Origin: Mytilus trossulus
Lineage: Eukaryota; Mollusca; Bivalvia; Mytilida; Mytilidae
Direction: 5' to 3'
DNA: 64,000 nucleotides
Assembly (NCBI RefSeq): GCF_036588685.1
Contig: NC_086386.1
Location: 17,876,931-17,940,930 of the forward strand
Shown here: positions 38,501 through 47,896 of the stretch, piece by piece
Position numbering within the stretch: position 1 is the stretch's first letter
Layout: each line of letters starts with the position of its first letter
Notes under the pieces: model-generated
Seen by the model: the letters and a program-made list of their open reading frames with translations, nothing else
Databases searched by the model: none
Told to the model about the DNA's origin: nothing
Program-made: the position numbers and the translations under genes

Positions 38501-41500
38501 ATTATATTTGCCGTTTTCGCGGACAATCCAGGAGTAGATTACTACTATTTTGGAATGTTTATATCTGAAGATGACTTGGGAAATAATGCTAAAGCTAAGG
38601 TTCAAGTAATTGAAGGGGTGTATTTCGAAAACACAGGCGCGGATCCAGAAGGGTTAAAGGGGGGGGTTGGACGATCAATGCATTTGAAAGGAACATATAG
38701 TTGGAACCCCCCTTTGTCCTGGGTTAGGACCCCCTTTTAAAATGGCTTGATCCGTCACTGCAACATATGTGCTAGGGAAAATACAATTCTATTCAACCAA
38801 GGGTAGAAATGTTCAATTTACTTGCAGAGTGTCAGATATATTTGTTTTGGGGTTTAATTTAGATATAGAAAGTTTGCAATGACAGATGATATCACAGTGG
38901 CTGATATGCACCTTGAAAGTTAAACATCCTATGATAGAAAAATTATGGAAAACCGTATACATGTACTTCCGTCCCATCTTTCCTTCCTACATTACTTGCG
39001 ACAGTACTGCATTTTTAGTTGAAATAACTAATAAAGTGTAAACATTATAAAATCGATTTCCACAACTCGAGGTAATTTTTGATGAAATGACATCACAAAA
39101 TTCTTTAAATCTGTAGATAGAATCTATGAAATATATAAGTTTCTCACTGAAGGTATCCAAAGAAGGTAACCAAAGATTTTGCAACGATGCAAATATTAAA
39201 CTTAACAATATAAATAGAAATCTTTAACCAATGAATTCAAATAGCAAAAGCTATACAATTAACAAATATATACATATTAAGCGTCATGTAAATTATTTAA
39301 AAAAAAATTCATTGAATATGAAATTTGGAGTTTTACCAAGGGAGCTAATAATTAAATAATAACACTGACTGCCACACAGCATTTCGGGGACTCTTCCTCT
39401 GGTATCTTTCCTCCCTCTTTTTATATAGCTGACTATGCGGGGTCTTTTCTTATTATTTGGGGCATTATGATGACATAAAGTTGTTAATTTCTGTGTCATT
39501 TAGTCTCTTGCCAATCATAATACATATTCATTTATAAATGGCGATGTCGTTTTAACGACATAGTTATGTCGTTATTACGACATGATATGTCGAAATTACG
39601 ACATATCGATGTCGTTATTACGACATGTTATGTCGAAATTACGACATAGCGATGTCGTAATAACGACATGTTATGTCGAAATTACGACATGCTATGTCGT
39701 AATTACGACATAAAATATTTTTTTTGAATGGCCCTTATCGGCTTCCGTAAGTAATTGTATTTTGTAAATCTTTTTTTATAGCAATTCACCGCCATATTTA
39801 GCCTATTGTTCCGATGCGGGCGGCGTACAGCAATCCCCAAACAATCGATCATTATATATAATAAATTTCATACCAAACGTTCCATTACTACTGACTGCGA
39901 TCATGGCACCAAAAAAAGATGGGTAGTATTGAATTATGGGTGCCATTGCTTCTCTAAGCGCACGAGATGGTTCCATTCCTGATTTCATCAACATTACAGC
40001 TTGGAATCTATGATATAAAAAAACTTTTTACTGTGACTAAAACCATTTTGGTCATTTAATAGAAGGGAGTTTTGCAAATCTTCAAAGAAATATATATAAT
40101 TGTACATTATATCAATTAAATATACTTTACAACTCTTTTTTTTTCCGAATAAATTTAAAAACCAAGGTTCCGACTCAATCATTCAAAGATAATCATGTAA
40201 ATAAATAATCTGGTTTATCCCATTTCTACGTTTTTATAGATCCCCTGCTTTTAATATATCTAAATGTTCATAATGAAAGAAAGTTTAGATATGCGCTTCA
40301 GACGCACAACACTGTTTTTTCCATTCACAATTTAGTCTGGTAAATTATTTATATGTAGAGGACTACTTACGATGGTAGAAATCTCATCATGATATCCCCA
40401 TCCCCTGTACAAGCAGCTCCACCCGCTCCATTCATAGCATACGATCCTGCTCCCATCAAAGGAGAATCACCGACACGCCTAACCAATATATAATCATTTA
40501 ACATATTATTTTGCAAGTCTTTTTAGTCCATATACGACAGGGGTAATTTCCAAGAGTGAAACTCACTTATACCACCAGGGCTAACACATTGTTTTGAAAT
40601 TATCAGTATAAATTAATAAAAGAGATACTTTAAAGTTATTTTTGATGAAACTGGTGTCATCTATTCTGAATATCAGCTTAAAACCTTAGTCTTTTACTAC
40701 TAAAATTGATACATTGTAAGCTTCCACGTGTAAGTAATGAACATACTTATATGATTTGCAAACTATCTTTCCTTATAGATATTTTGTGGGGTTTTAACAA
40801 TTCAAAATTGGTAGCTAAAAGAACTTCCATCATTCAGAAAGCGATAAAGATAGTTTTCGTCACCAGTCTTACCCGGGAACTTTATGTTTTAGTCCATTGG
40901 TGGAGGTACCAGCACTAATATTACCATCCTTGTCAATAGCAATCATTCCAATAGTGTCGTGATTGTTGGGGGAAATACCAAAATTCGAACGAGTGTTGTG
41001 ATGCTGTTTTTCTAATCTTTTCTTTGGTTTATATGGACCACAGCTAGTTGTGTGATCTGGAATAACATTCTGAAACAAGACAGTATTCCTTAGAAAACGA
41101 CTAAAGATAATTCAGAATTTTACGATATTTATAATTGTTAATTAGCTGCAAATGAATATCGATGAAAATTTCCAGAGACACGTTCAATTTAAATTTAGAA
41201 ACGAATCTATGAATGTATAGATTATGTCAACTGACTACACTTCGTTGATTCCTGTATATTTTAATTAATCCAAAGCAGATAAATTACAGAATTCCAACGC
41301 TTAATAGGCATAAACATAACTTTATTCTCTATATATTTACAGATAAGATATACCGAACTTGTGCTGTTACAGTTATAACAAACTTTTTGTACAAAATATA
41401 TAATCAATTATATTTGAAGTTTCAAAAATCGTTGAAGTTACTGAGTTATCAAGATTTGTTTAACTCCATTTTGATGAACGCAGTCAACATTCAACTATCA

Positions 41501-44500
41501 GATCATTTTCATTCATAGTCGTGTTTTGAGTTTAAAAAAAAAACTAAAATGCATGTTGAATGAGTGCAGGACTCGATGGAGTTTTTAAAGGTGACAAAAC
41601 AATTTCTTTACTCGTGACAGTCCAATTTATAACTTTATCAAAACGACAAACAATCATTGCGCATTGTGTAGTCTTTTATGTATGATTACTCTAAGCACTC
41701 AAACAATTATTTTTTTCCTCGAATATATGATGTTTTTTAAAAGAGGTGGGAGACTAGAAAAAATCAAAATCAACGAAAAAGGTACTCAGAAATAATTAGA
41801 TCCAGTGTAAAACAAATTATGAGACAATTTTTGTTTTTTTCAAAAGTGTGAAAGTGCAATACTGTTAACTATTATATTTCAGCAAATTGTTAATCTTATA
41901 CATATGCACAACAATCAGAAGAGGGATAATACCAACTTTTCTAAAATTTGGCTGACATTTATTGTCAATCCAGTTCTTCCATTCGATGTAAGATTTGTCT
42001 GTCGTCAGCGTTTCTATGGTAAATCCCATGTCATTGGCAAATAACGAGGCTAAAACAAAATAAAACATAACAATATATAAATCCTAGGATGATCAGATAC
42101 CCCACAACACCTACAGTTAAAGAAAATGTGAATAGATAAATTATAGTTATGAAATAGATAGTTTAAATACAATTCGTTGAAAATGAACTGACTTGATGGT
42201 CACATGTTAGCGTGCTCGTCTCGAGTTCGGGAGGACGAAATACTTCAAAAATATGTATATCTACATCTACATCTACATAAAACTTATTAACTTCAATATG
42301 TTCAAGTTTGCAAGAAGGCACATACTATATATATATATAGGGATAAATCTGCTGCTTCTCTGATAAAACACAAAACATATAAGGACTAAGAGCAATTGGC
42401 TGTGTATCCTATTTTTTAGACTGTTTCGTGCTTTAATATTGGGAACACTTAATTTGTGAAGTCCTTGAACCAAACCACGAAAACAATCGAATAAAAATAT
42501 AGAAGTTGTGCTATATCTTAATTTAAAAAGATTTCGTGAATTTCGCATTAAATAACAGCATGATGGGTTGCGGATAGTAGATACCAACTCCCATGTGTAT
42601 CTATAGCAAAGGCCATGTTTTTTTTTAAACAAAAGGAAAAAAAAAGGAAAAAATAGCAAAAAAAAAAAAGCCATGTTGTTATATGCTCAAAAACTTAGAG
42701 ACTGTTCGTTCAAGAATAAAATAAACAACCCCAACTGATATGAAAATTTATGATTCTATAATAGACTCGCTGCTTCTGTAGTGACTGAATTATGATGACT
42801 TGCGGATACAAAATACTGAAGTGTTAATGGACAGACAAACAAATGAACGCATGGACAAACACACAGATCATTGTGTGGGAATACAGCAAACATCTTAAGA
42901 TCAGCGTCCATACTGGATGAATAAGATCGACGAAACTGTATACTCCCCGCTGCCTCAAATTTGAAAAGCTGACAAAACTCGCAGTTAGTCTGTCTGATCG
43001 TTATGTGTGTTTTTATTCTATTTATCAGTAAACCATTTCAAAGTGTTTCTATAAAAAAGAAGATGTGGTATGATTGTCAATAAAACAACTGTCCACAAGA
43101 GACCAAAATGACACATACATTAACAACTATAGGTCACCGTACGACCTTCAACACTTAATGAGCAAAGCTCATACCGCATAGTCAGTTATAAAAGGCCCCG
43201 ATAAGACAATGTAAAACAATTCAAAGCAGAAAACTAACGGTCTTATGTATATAAAAAAAGGACAAAAACAAATATGTAACACATAAAACAAACAATAACC
43301 ACTGAATTACAGGCTCTTGACTTGGGACAGGCACATGCTTAAATAATGATTTAACATGATAGTCCATTTATTAGAAAACCATTTCACCGTGGTTAACAGA
43401 TGCTGAATTATATATTGTTTATGTTATCAAACATTAGTCAACGTTTTTATTTACCTTGGTCTCCCACTAACAATGTGTGTTCTGTATAATCCATCACAGC
43501 TCGAGCAACAGCTATTGCTGGTTTGACCATTCTCAAAGCAGCCACGGCACCAACATCCATTGTTTTACTTATGGTAAAAATATTATATATAAATTGCAAT
43601 ATCATCAGTTTTGCTGTTTTATTATAAGATAAATGTTGCACAAATCGGGAATACACATCATATATATAGTCAGGTGAGAAAAAAACACTAAATGACTGTA
43701 ACAAAAAACTTTGGACATACTCAATCAATACAAAGATGTTAGTCAATGGTAGAGAAATGCCTCTGCTAAAAGTGATCTTTAAGTACAAATCTTCTAAGTA
43801 ATTATAAACTTCAAGGGATGTCATCAACAGACATGACTCATTCAATAAGAGGTTTCGTTTGGCTTCATCTTGTATCTTTTCGTGATATGCATACTTGTTC
43901 ATAATCTCGTACAGATGGTACAATGCAACGTTTACCGAAAAACACAGTAAAGTTCTTAAAACATTTCAGGAAAATGTAGCATTTTGCTTTCCATTGTGAG
44001 TTTTCAGTATGTCTGCATAATAGTAAGTATGTTTAAATTTCGTTATACTGGGAAAGTTTGAACATATAATTCTACCTTTGTCGCCCAAGAATAGAAAAAA
44101 ATCAGTATTTAATTATTCATCCTATTTAGATACTAAAAATGTCTGAATATTATCACGAAAATATCAATAGAATATTGATAGCCGACGTAAATGTATGTCA
44201 GCTTTACTACTTATATTGTAATATATGTAATATTTTAATACCCGTCCATTATCATGGCGTCAAGGGTTGTTTCACCATTCTCATCTGGGTCACCTCCAAA
44301 TCCAACAGTCCCTCTGCATTGGGAGGCTTCACACTGACTGCATCCAGCCACGACAGCATCCACTGCAGAACCAGCATGGGCAGTTAATTCTTTCCATGCT
44401 AAAAAGTAGAGGTTACAATATTCAAAGGGTTTTTGCTTAAAAGGACGCTGCTTATAGCTACAACCAATAAAATGATTCTTTAATTGAAGAAAAGCTTATG

Positions 44501-47500
44501 GTATAAATAACCTACAAGGGAGTTGTAACAGCACACACCATTATTTCAAATGGAGAAGATGTAACAGTTGAAGTTCAGCTTCTTTTAGGAGACAAATAAA
44601 CATTGACAGTTGAAACAAAGGACATTATGTTTGGGTTGACATCGGCTTTAAAATTTTATCTAAAAAAGATTTAAAAACACAAATGAATGTTTTAAGACGT
44701 AATTTACAATATAATTTATGATTTGTACATCACTTGAAAGTGAAACCCTTGCTCCGATGGGGCTGTGTTCGTTTGACTGTCGGTCACGACAGTATGCATG
44801 AATACTCGACCATGTTTGGTCGAAATGGGTAAGTTGAATACTCTCCCATGTGTAGGATGAGTCACATACTCTGTGCAAAAAACTTTCATGGTCGTCACAT
44901 TTTACAAAATGATTTCTTCTCGTCCTAAATATGCATGAAATACTTGCCTCTGAACGTTAAGCAAGTCACATTCAACTAATAAAATTATTTAGTGTATATA
45001 ACATGTATATCGCATTCTTAGATGGTCAAGTTTCTAGCTTAAACCTGCAAGTTAATCAGATTGGCATCAGTGTGTAACTCTATTTATTAGACTAAGAATA
45101 GAAAATAAGAAGGGAGTTATTGAATTATTTTGACTGTTTAAATACATAACAAATATGTGATTTTTTGTTTTGGTTTATTTTTCAATTAAACAAATAGTAA
45201 AATTTTTACATACAGGATTGTAAAAATAAAAAGTAAGAAATGTTCAATTGCAAGAAAACAAGTTTGGTGACCACAGGCACTTGTCTCAAAACAATTTTTT
45301 TTTTAGATAAGTGCCTGTGTTATATTAAGGTATATAGGATTTTTTTTTTGAGACAAGTGCCTGTGTTGGTGACACAAATACAAATACAAATATTTTATTG
45401 GCACAAACACAATTACAATAATTGGCAATGGCCCATACAACTGATATACAAATAGTAATAATGCATAGAATATCAATAGGCATATTTCGAACAATATCAT
45501 CGAACGATATCAATATCATCAACAGTAACTTACTTAATCCACTTCGTCCCAAGGGGGACATAGGGCGACTACAGTAGCTTTCCATCTTTTCCTGTCCTTG
45601 GCTAGTTTCTTTGCTTCACCCCATGTTTTTCCAATTTTCTGAAGATCAGATGTTAAATCTCTGCGCCAGGTGGATTTTGGTCGCCCCCTTTTACGATGCC
45701 CTTGGGGATTCCAATCTAGTGCCTGTCTTGTTACATTTGTGTTGCTTTTTCGTAAAGTGTGTCCAATCCATTTCCATCTTCTTGTTGTTATCGTTCTTTC
45801 TATTGGTTCTTGTCTTGTTCTTTTCCATAACTCTTTGTTACTGATTGTGTTTGGCCACTTTATTCCAATGATGTTTCTAAGGCACCTGTTCATGAAAATT
45901 TGTAATGTTTTTGTTGATGCAGCTGTCAGTCTCCAAGTTTCTGACCCATAGAGAAGTATAGATTTTACGTTTGAGTTGAAGATCCTGATTTTGGTGTTGG
46001 ATCTGAGAGCTTTGCTCCTCCAGACTGGTTTTAGGATAGCAAAGGCTTGTTGAGCTTTTCTTTTTCTGGATTGGATATCTTCATCTGTCCCACCTGATGT
46101 ACTGATTACACTTCCAAGATATGTGAATTCACGGACATCTTCAATTTCAGCATCTCTCACTTTGGTTTTGTTAAGTTGGTTTGTGTTTACCCTCATGGAT
46201 TTTGTCTTTTTTGCATTTATGTATAGTCCTACTTGTTTTGCAGTTGTTTCAAGGTTTGCTGCTTGCTTTTGTGAATCTTCATGGCGATGGGAAAGCTGAC
46301 AGATATCGTCTGCAAAGTCCAGGTCTTCAAGGCATGACTGTAATGTCCATTTAATACCCAAAGGAGTATTGTATGATTTCCGACTCACCCAATCTATCAC
46401 TATCAGAAAAAGGAGAGGGGAAAGTAAACATCCTTGTCTGACACCGGTTGATACAGGAAATGGATCTGTCAGAGTCTCTGCATGGCTCACTTGACATGTA
46501 AAACCGTCATAGAGCTGTTGGATGACGGATATGATTTTCTCGGGTATTCCATAATGTCTAAGGATGTTCCATAGTACTTGATGGTCTATACTATCAAAGG
46601 CCCTCTCGAAATCTACAAATGTTAAGTAAAGGGATGTCTGCCATTCAATGGTTTGTTCGATTATGATTCTTAATGTGGCAATTTGGTCAATACATGATCT
46701 CTCCTGTCTGAAACCGGCCTGTTCGTCTCTTAGTAACTTATCAACTTCTTTCTTTAACCTTTGTAGGATGATGTGACATAGGACTTTGCTAGGAATGGAA
46801 AGCAAAATAATTCCTCTCCAATTGCTACAGATTGATTTGTCGCCTTTCTTTGGTACTTTAATGAGGATTCCTTTACGCCAGTCATCAGGTATATGTTCAT
46901 CATTCCATATTTTGTTAAGTAGTTGGTGAAGTTTATCAATACAGATGTTATCCATTGCCTTTATGGCTTCAGGGGGTATGTTGTCGATCCCTCCTGCTTT
47001 TCCATTCTTTAGTTGTTTTATTGCAGCGTTGACCTCTGTTCTAGTTATATCTCCTGTCTTGATATTCAGGACCTGTCTCCCTTCAATGGTAGGTGGGTCT
47101 GTTGGAGAGGGTCTGTTCAGCACTTCTTCAAAATGATCTTTCCATCGTTTTAATTGATCTTCAATCTTTGTTAACACATTGCCATTTTCATTTTCATTTT
47201 CATTTTACAGTAAATGATTAAAAAAAGATATATCAATTACATAGTTGGTCAAACAAAATAAGTATTGAAAATAACGACAATATTAATATGTAATATTATG
47301 AACAATGATTATTGGCAATTTTATAGAGTTTGTTCTGCTTTACGCAGGTTCAAACTGTCTGAGATGAAAGAGGAAGTTTAATATTGTTTAATTAGTGTTT
47401 TTTTAACAAGCTTTAATAAAATTTATTTTATATTTCTATTTTAAAATTCTATCTGATAGATTTCTTTTTATTTACAAAAAGAAAGCATGGATAAAACCAC

Positions 47501-47722
47501 AGGCACTTGTCTGTGGTATACATAAGGAAGTTCTATCTGAGGAAGTGGAACTTTCACAGACATGTTTATGTGTCCACACTTTAAGAAAAGTAACAATTTA
47601 ACGCGCAAAGTTTACATACCTGCATTGGTAGCGTTAGAAACAAACCAGGTGTTGATAATAATAGGTAAGTTTTGTGAACTGACGTTGATAATCAATGAAA
47701 GGGTGACGATAACAGTAATCAT
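35581..47722 (-). CDS. AGA: Aspartylglucosaminidase paralogue 2 (AGA-2)
   Basis: Same enzyme family as AGA-1 and AGA-3. Coding exons on the minus strand: 47722-47620, 44398-44242, 43567-43455, 42049-41937, 41069-40873, 40478-40371, 40007-39874 and 35672-35581 (103, 157, 113, 113, 197, 108, 134 and 92 nt; 338 aa). All introns are GT-AG. The start is a signal peptide ([17 protein letters not shown]), then IINTW and the NAT sequon. The predicted nucleophile is Thr201 in [10 protein letters not shown], followed by GTSTNG and GRVGDSP. Thr65 (CRGTVG) stands at human Ser72, a hydroxyl-keeping change. Cys pairs near the N-terminus, around the linker (NCQPN without change; SCGPY) and at the C-terminus (GAAC, VECS) are kept, while the pair equivalent to human Cys286/Cys306 is absent in all three paralogues. 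An in-frame TAA 12 nt upstream fixes the start. Intron 1 carries a LINE and intron 7 a 3.7 kb foldback element. Head-to-head with AGA-3. Confidence 0.9.
36074..36284. repeat. Palindrome array, left arm of foldback element
   Basis: Ten 18-bp units based on ATGTCGTAATTACGACAT, spaced about 21-22 bp. The first is a perfect palindrome. The rest largely alternate between centres TAATTTCG and TAATAACG. Confidence 0.92.
38330..38640 (+). pseudogene. Coding-like, Cys-rich fragment inside the foldback element
   Basis: From about 38330 one frame reads with a Cys cluster ([15 protein letters not shown]) and then [20 protein letters not shown]. Near 38510 the sense shifts frame and continues as [20 protein letters not shown] to about 38630, followed by a separate dispersed repeat (about 38636-38760). 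Composition is less AT-rich and more protein-like than the surroundings. I do not recognise the family. It may be a gene piece captured by the transposon; the apparent frameshift argues against a working gene. Confidence 0.4.
39544..39711. repeat. Palindrome array, right arm of foldback element
   Basis: Eight 18-bp units of the same ATGTCGTAATTACGACAT type, in inverted order relative to the left arm. The outer 38 bp spacing to the element end equals that on the left. Confidence 0.92.
42185..42295 (+). repeat. Possible tRNA-like SINE head with short-repeat tail
   Basis: GATGGTCACATGTTAGCGTG followed by CTCGTCTCGAGTTCGGGAGG resembles tRNA-derived A- and B-box text, and a TCTACATCTACATCTACAT tail follows. 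It lies in AGA-2 intron 3. The boxes are imperfect and no cloverleaf closes cleanly, so this is not called a tRNA. Confidence 0.3.
43055..43345 (+). repeat. SINE-like repeat copy in AGA-2 intron 3
   Basis: AAGAAGATGTGGTATGATTG, AACAACTATAGGTCACCGTA and AGTCAGTTATAAAAGGCCCC are hallmarks of the family at 2758-2978. Parts of this variant (AACAACTATAGGTCA, CGCATAGTCAGCTATAAAA) also occur inside the foldback arms at about 36345-36405. Confidence 0.65.
45270..45366. repeat. Inverted copies of a CACAGGCACTTGTCTC motif
   Basis: ACCACAGGCACTTGTCT stands at 45270-45286; its inverse appears at 45307-45320 (GATAAGTGCCTGTG) and 45350-45366 (GAGACAAGTGCCTGTG). The same 17 bases recur at 47496-47512 on the other side of the LINE. 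A hairpin can form, and the outer pair could be a target-site duplication of a composite insertion. Confidence 0.55.
45380..47215 (-). mobile_element. 5'-truncated non-LTR retrotransposon in AGA-2 intron 1
   Basis: On the minus strand it contains the RT frame (47177-45534), about 150 bp of 3' UTR, and ends in short repeats of TATTTG/TTGTAT, a tail type common in RTE-like LINEs. At the 5' end the frame continues through a small AATGAA repeat to about 47210 without the endonuclease domain, so the copy is truncated. It has the same orientation as AGA-2. Clade is my inference from the C-terminal region. Confidence 0.8.
45534..47177 (-). CDS. LINE reverse transcriptase, open frame lacking endonuclease
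   Basis: 547 codons without a stop. It copies element RNA into the genome by target-primed reverse transcription. Visible RT motifs: [12 protein letters not shown] near residue 120; [10 protein letters not shown] at 187-196 with the first catalytic Asp; [10 protein letters not shown] at 245-254; and LDFADD at 286-291 with the catalytic Asp pair. The later section, with [26 protein letters not shown] and [10 protein letters not shown], is the usual C-terminal region of such elements and ends in DEVD. The N-terminal APE endonuclease is absent, so the copy cannot be autonomous as it stands. The intact frame suggests a young insertion. The first Met is arbitrary, since the frame runs further upstream. 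Confidence 0.9.
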   Translation of the reverse strand: MLTKIEDQLKRWKDHFEEVLNRPSPTDPPTIEGRQVLNIKTGDITRTEVNAAIKQLKNGKAGGIDNIPPEAIKAMDNICIDKLHQLLNKIWNDEHIPDDWRKGILIKVPKKGDKSICSNWRGIILLSIPSKVLCHIILQRLKKEVDKLLRDEQAGFRQERSCIDQIATLRIIIEQTIEWQTSLYLTFVDFERAFDSIDHQVLWNILRHYGIPEKIISVIQQLYDGFTCQVSHAETLTDPFPVSTGVRQGCLLSPLLFLIVIDWVSRKSYNTPLGIKWTLQSCLEDLDFADDICQLSHRHEDSQKQAANLETTAKQVGLYINAKKTKSMRVNTNQLNKTKVRDAEIEDVREFTYLGSVISTSGGTDEDIQSRKRKAQQAFAILKPVWRSKALRSNTKIRIFNSNVKSILLYGSETWRLTAASTKTLQIFMNRCLRNIIGIKWPNTISNKELWKRTRQEPIERTITTRRWKWIGHTLRKSNTNVTRQALDWNPQGHRKRGRPKSTWRRDLTSDLQKIGKTWGEAKKLAKDRKRWKATVVALCPPWDEVD

Positions 47723-47740
47723 TTTGTTTGTTTACAAAAT

Positions 47741-47751
47741 GGTCACATGAC
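47741..47751. promoter_or_regulatory. CLEAR/M-box-like E-box near AGA-2 start
   Basis: GGTCACATGAC differs by one base from the GTCACGTGAC core described for TFEB-regulated lysosomal genes, and TCACATGA is an MITF-type M-box. Only its sequence supports it. Confidence 0.55.
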
Positions 47752-47879
47752 TGTCAGGTGATAGCATAAAAAACATACCAGAACTTTTTTAATAATTCTA
47801 AAATATTGAATAAAAGTTGTCTGTGTTATTAATTTTAAATTGAATATACTTCATTTGAAGTTTGTGACTGCAAATGTTT

Positions 47880-47890
47880 GGTCACATGAC
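47880..47890. promoter_or_regulatory. CLEAR/M-box-like E-box near AGA-3 start
   Basis: The 11 bases are identical to those at 47741-47751, ending 6 bp before the chosen AGA-3 ATG. It may therefore lie in the 5' UTR or mark a very short leader. Confidence 0.5.
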
Positions 47891-47896
47891 AAAAAG

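Larger units (their letters stand above)
36036..39749. mobile_element. Foldback-type DNA transposon in AGA-2 intron 7
   Basis: Both ends are TACGGAAGCCGATAAGGGCC (inverted at the right end). AGTAAT directly flanks each end (36030-36035 and 39750-39755), a perfect 6-bp target duplication. The inverted arms are long: about 36036-36710 pairs with about 39115-39749, continuing through GGTTACCTTCTTTGGATACC (36658-36677) and its inverse near 39153-39172. Each arm has a 38 bp outer end, then an array of 18-bp palindromes, then unique arm sequence. No transposase is visible in the 2.4 kb interior, so it is probably non-autonomous. A shifted reading of the boundary gives a 4-bp duplication or an imperfect 8-bp one. 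Confidence 0.88.
47723..47896. promoter_or_regulatory. Shared divergent promoter of AGA-2 and AGA-3
   Basis: Only 174 bp lie between the AGA-2 start codon (minus) and the AGA-3 start codon (plus). The region must hold both transcription starts unless non-coding first exons lie elsewhere. It contains GGTCACATGAC twice, at 47741-47751 and 47880-47890, one near each start, plus CAGGTG (47756-47761). The middle is AT-rich with no clear TATA box. Confidence 0.75.

Noticed and set aside
36074..39711. Palindrome arrays as a CRISPR array
   Set aside because: Eukaryotic context, units almost contiguous with spacers of only 3-4 bp, and placement in transposon arms.
40873..41069. AGA genes as ASRGL1-type isoaspartyl peptidases or taspase
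   Set aside because: Signal peptide, NTW start, NAT sequon, Cys pattern, GRVGDSP and GAAC C-terminus fit lysosomal AGA better.
42273..42674. A 133-codon minus frame
   Set aside because: Low-complexity Phe/Lys-rich text over poly-A and poly-T, no domain, inside AGA-2 intron 3.
43447..43923. A 158-codon minus frame as a gene
   Set aside because: Only its last part (43567-43455) is AGA-2 exon 3; the rest is intron 2 read through.
47840..47896. Upstream ATG as the AGA-3 start
   Set aside because: It would put 19 mostly polar or mixed residues before the signal peptide and would place the start inside the shared promoter.
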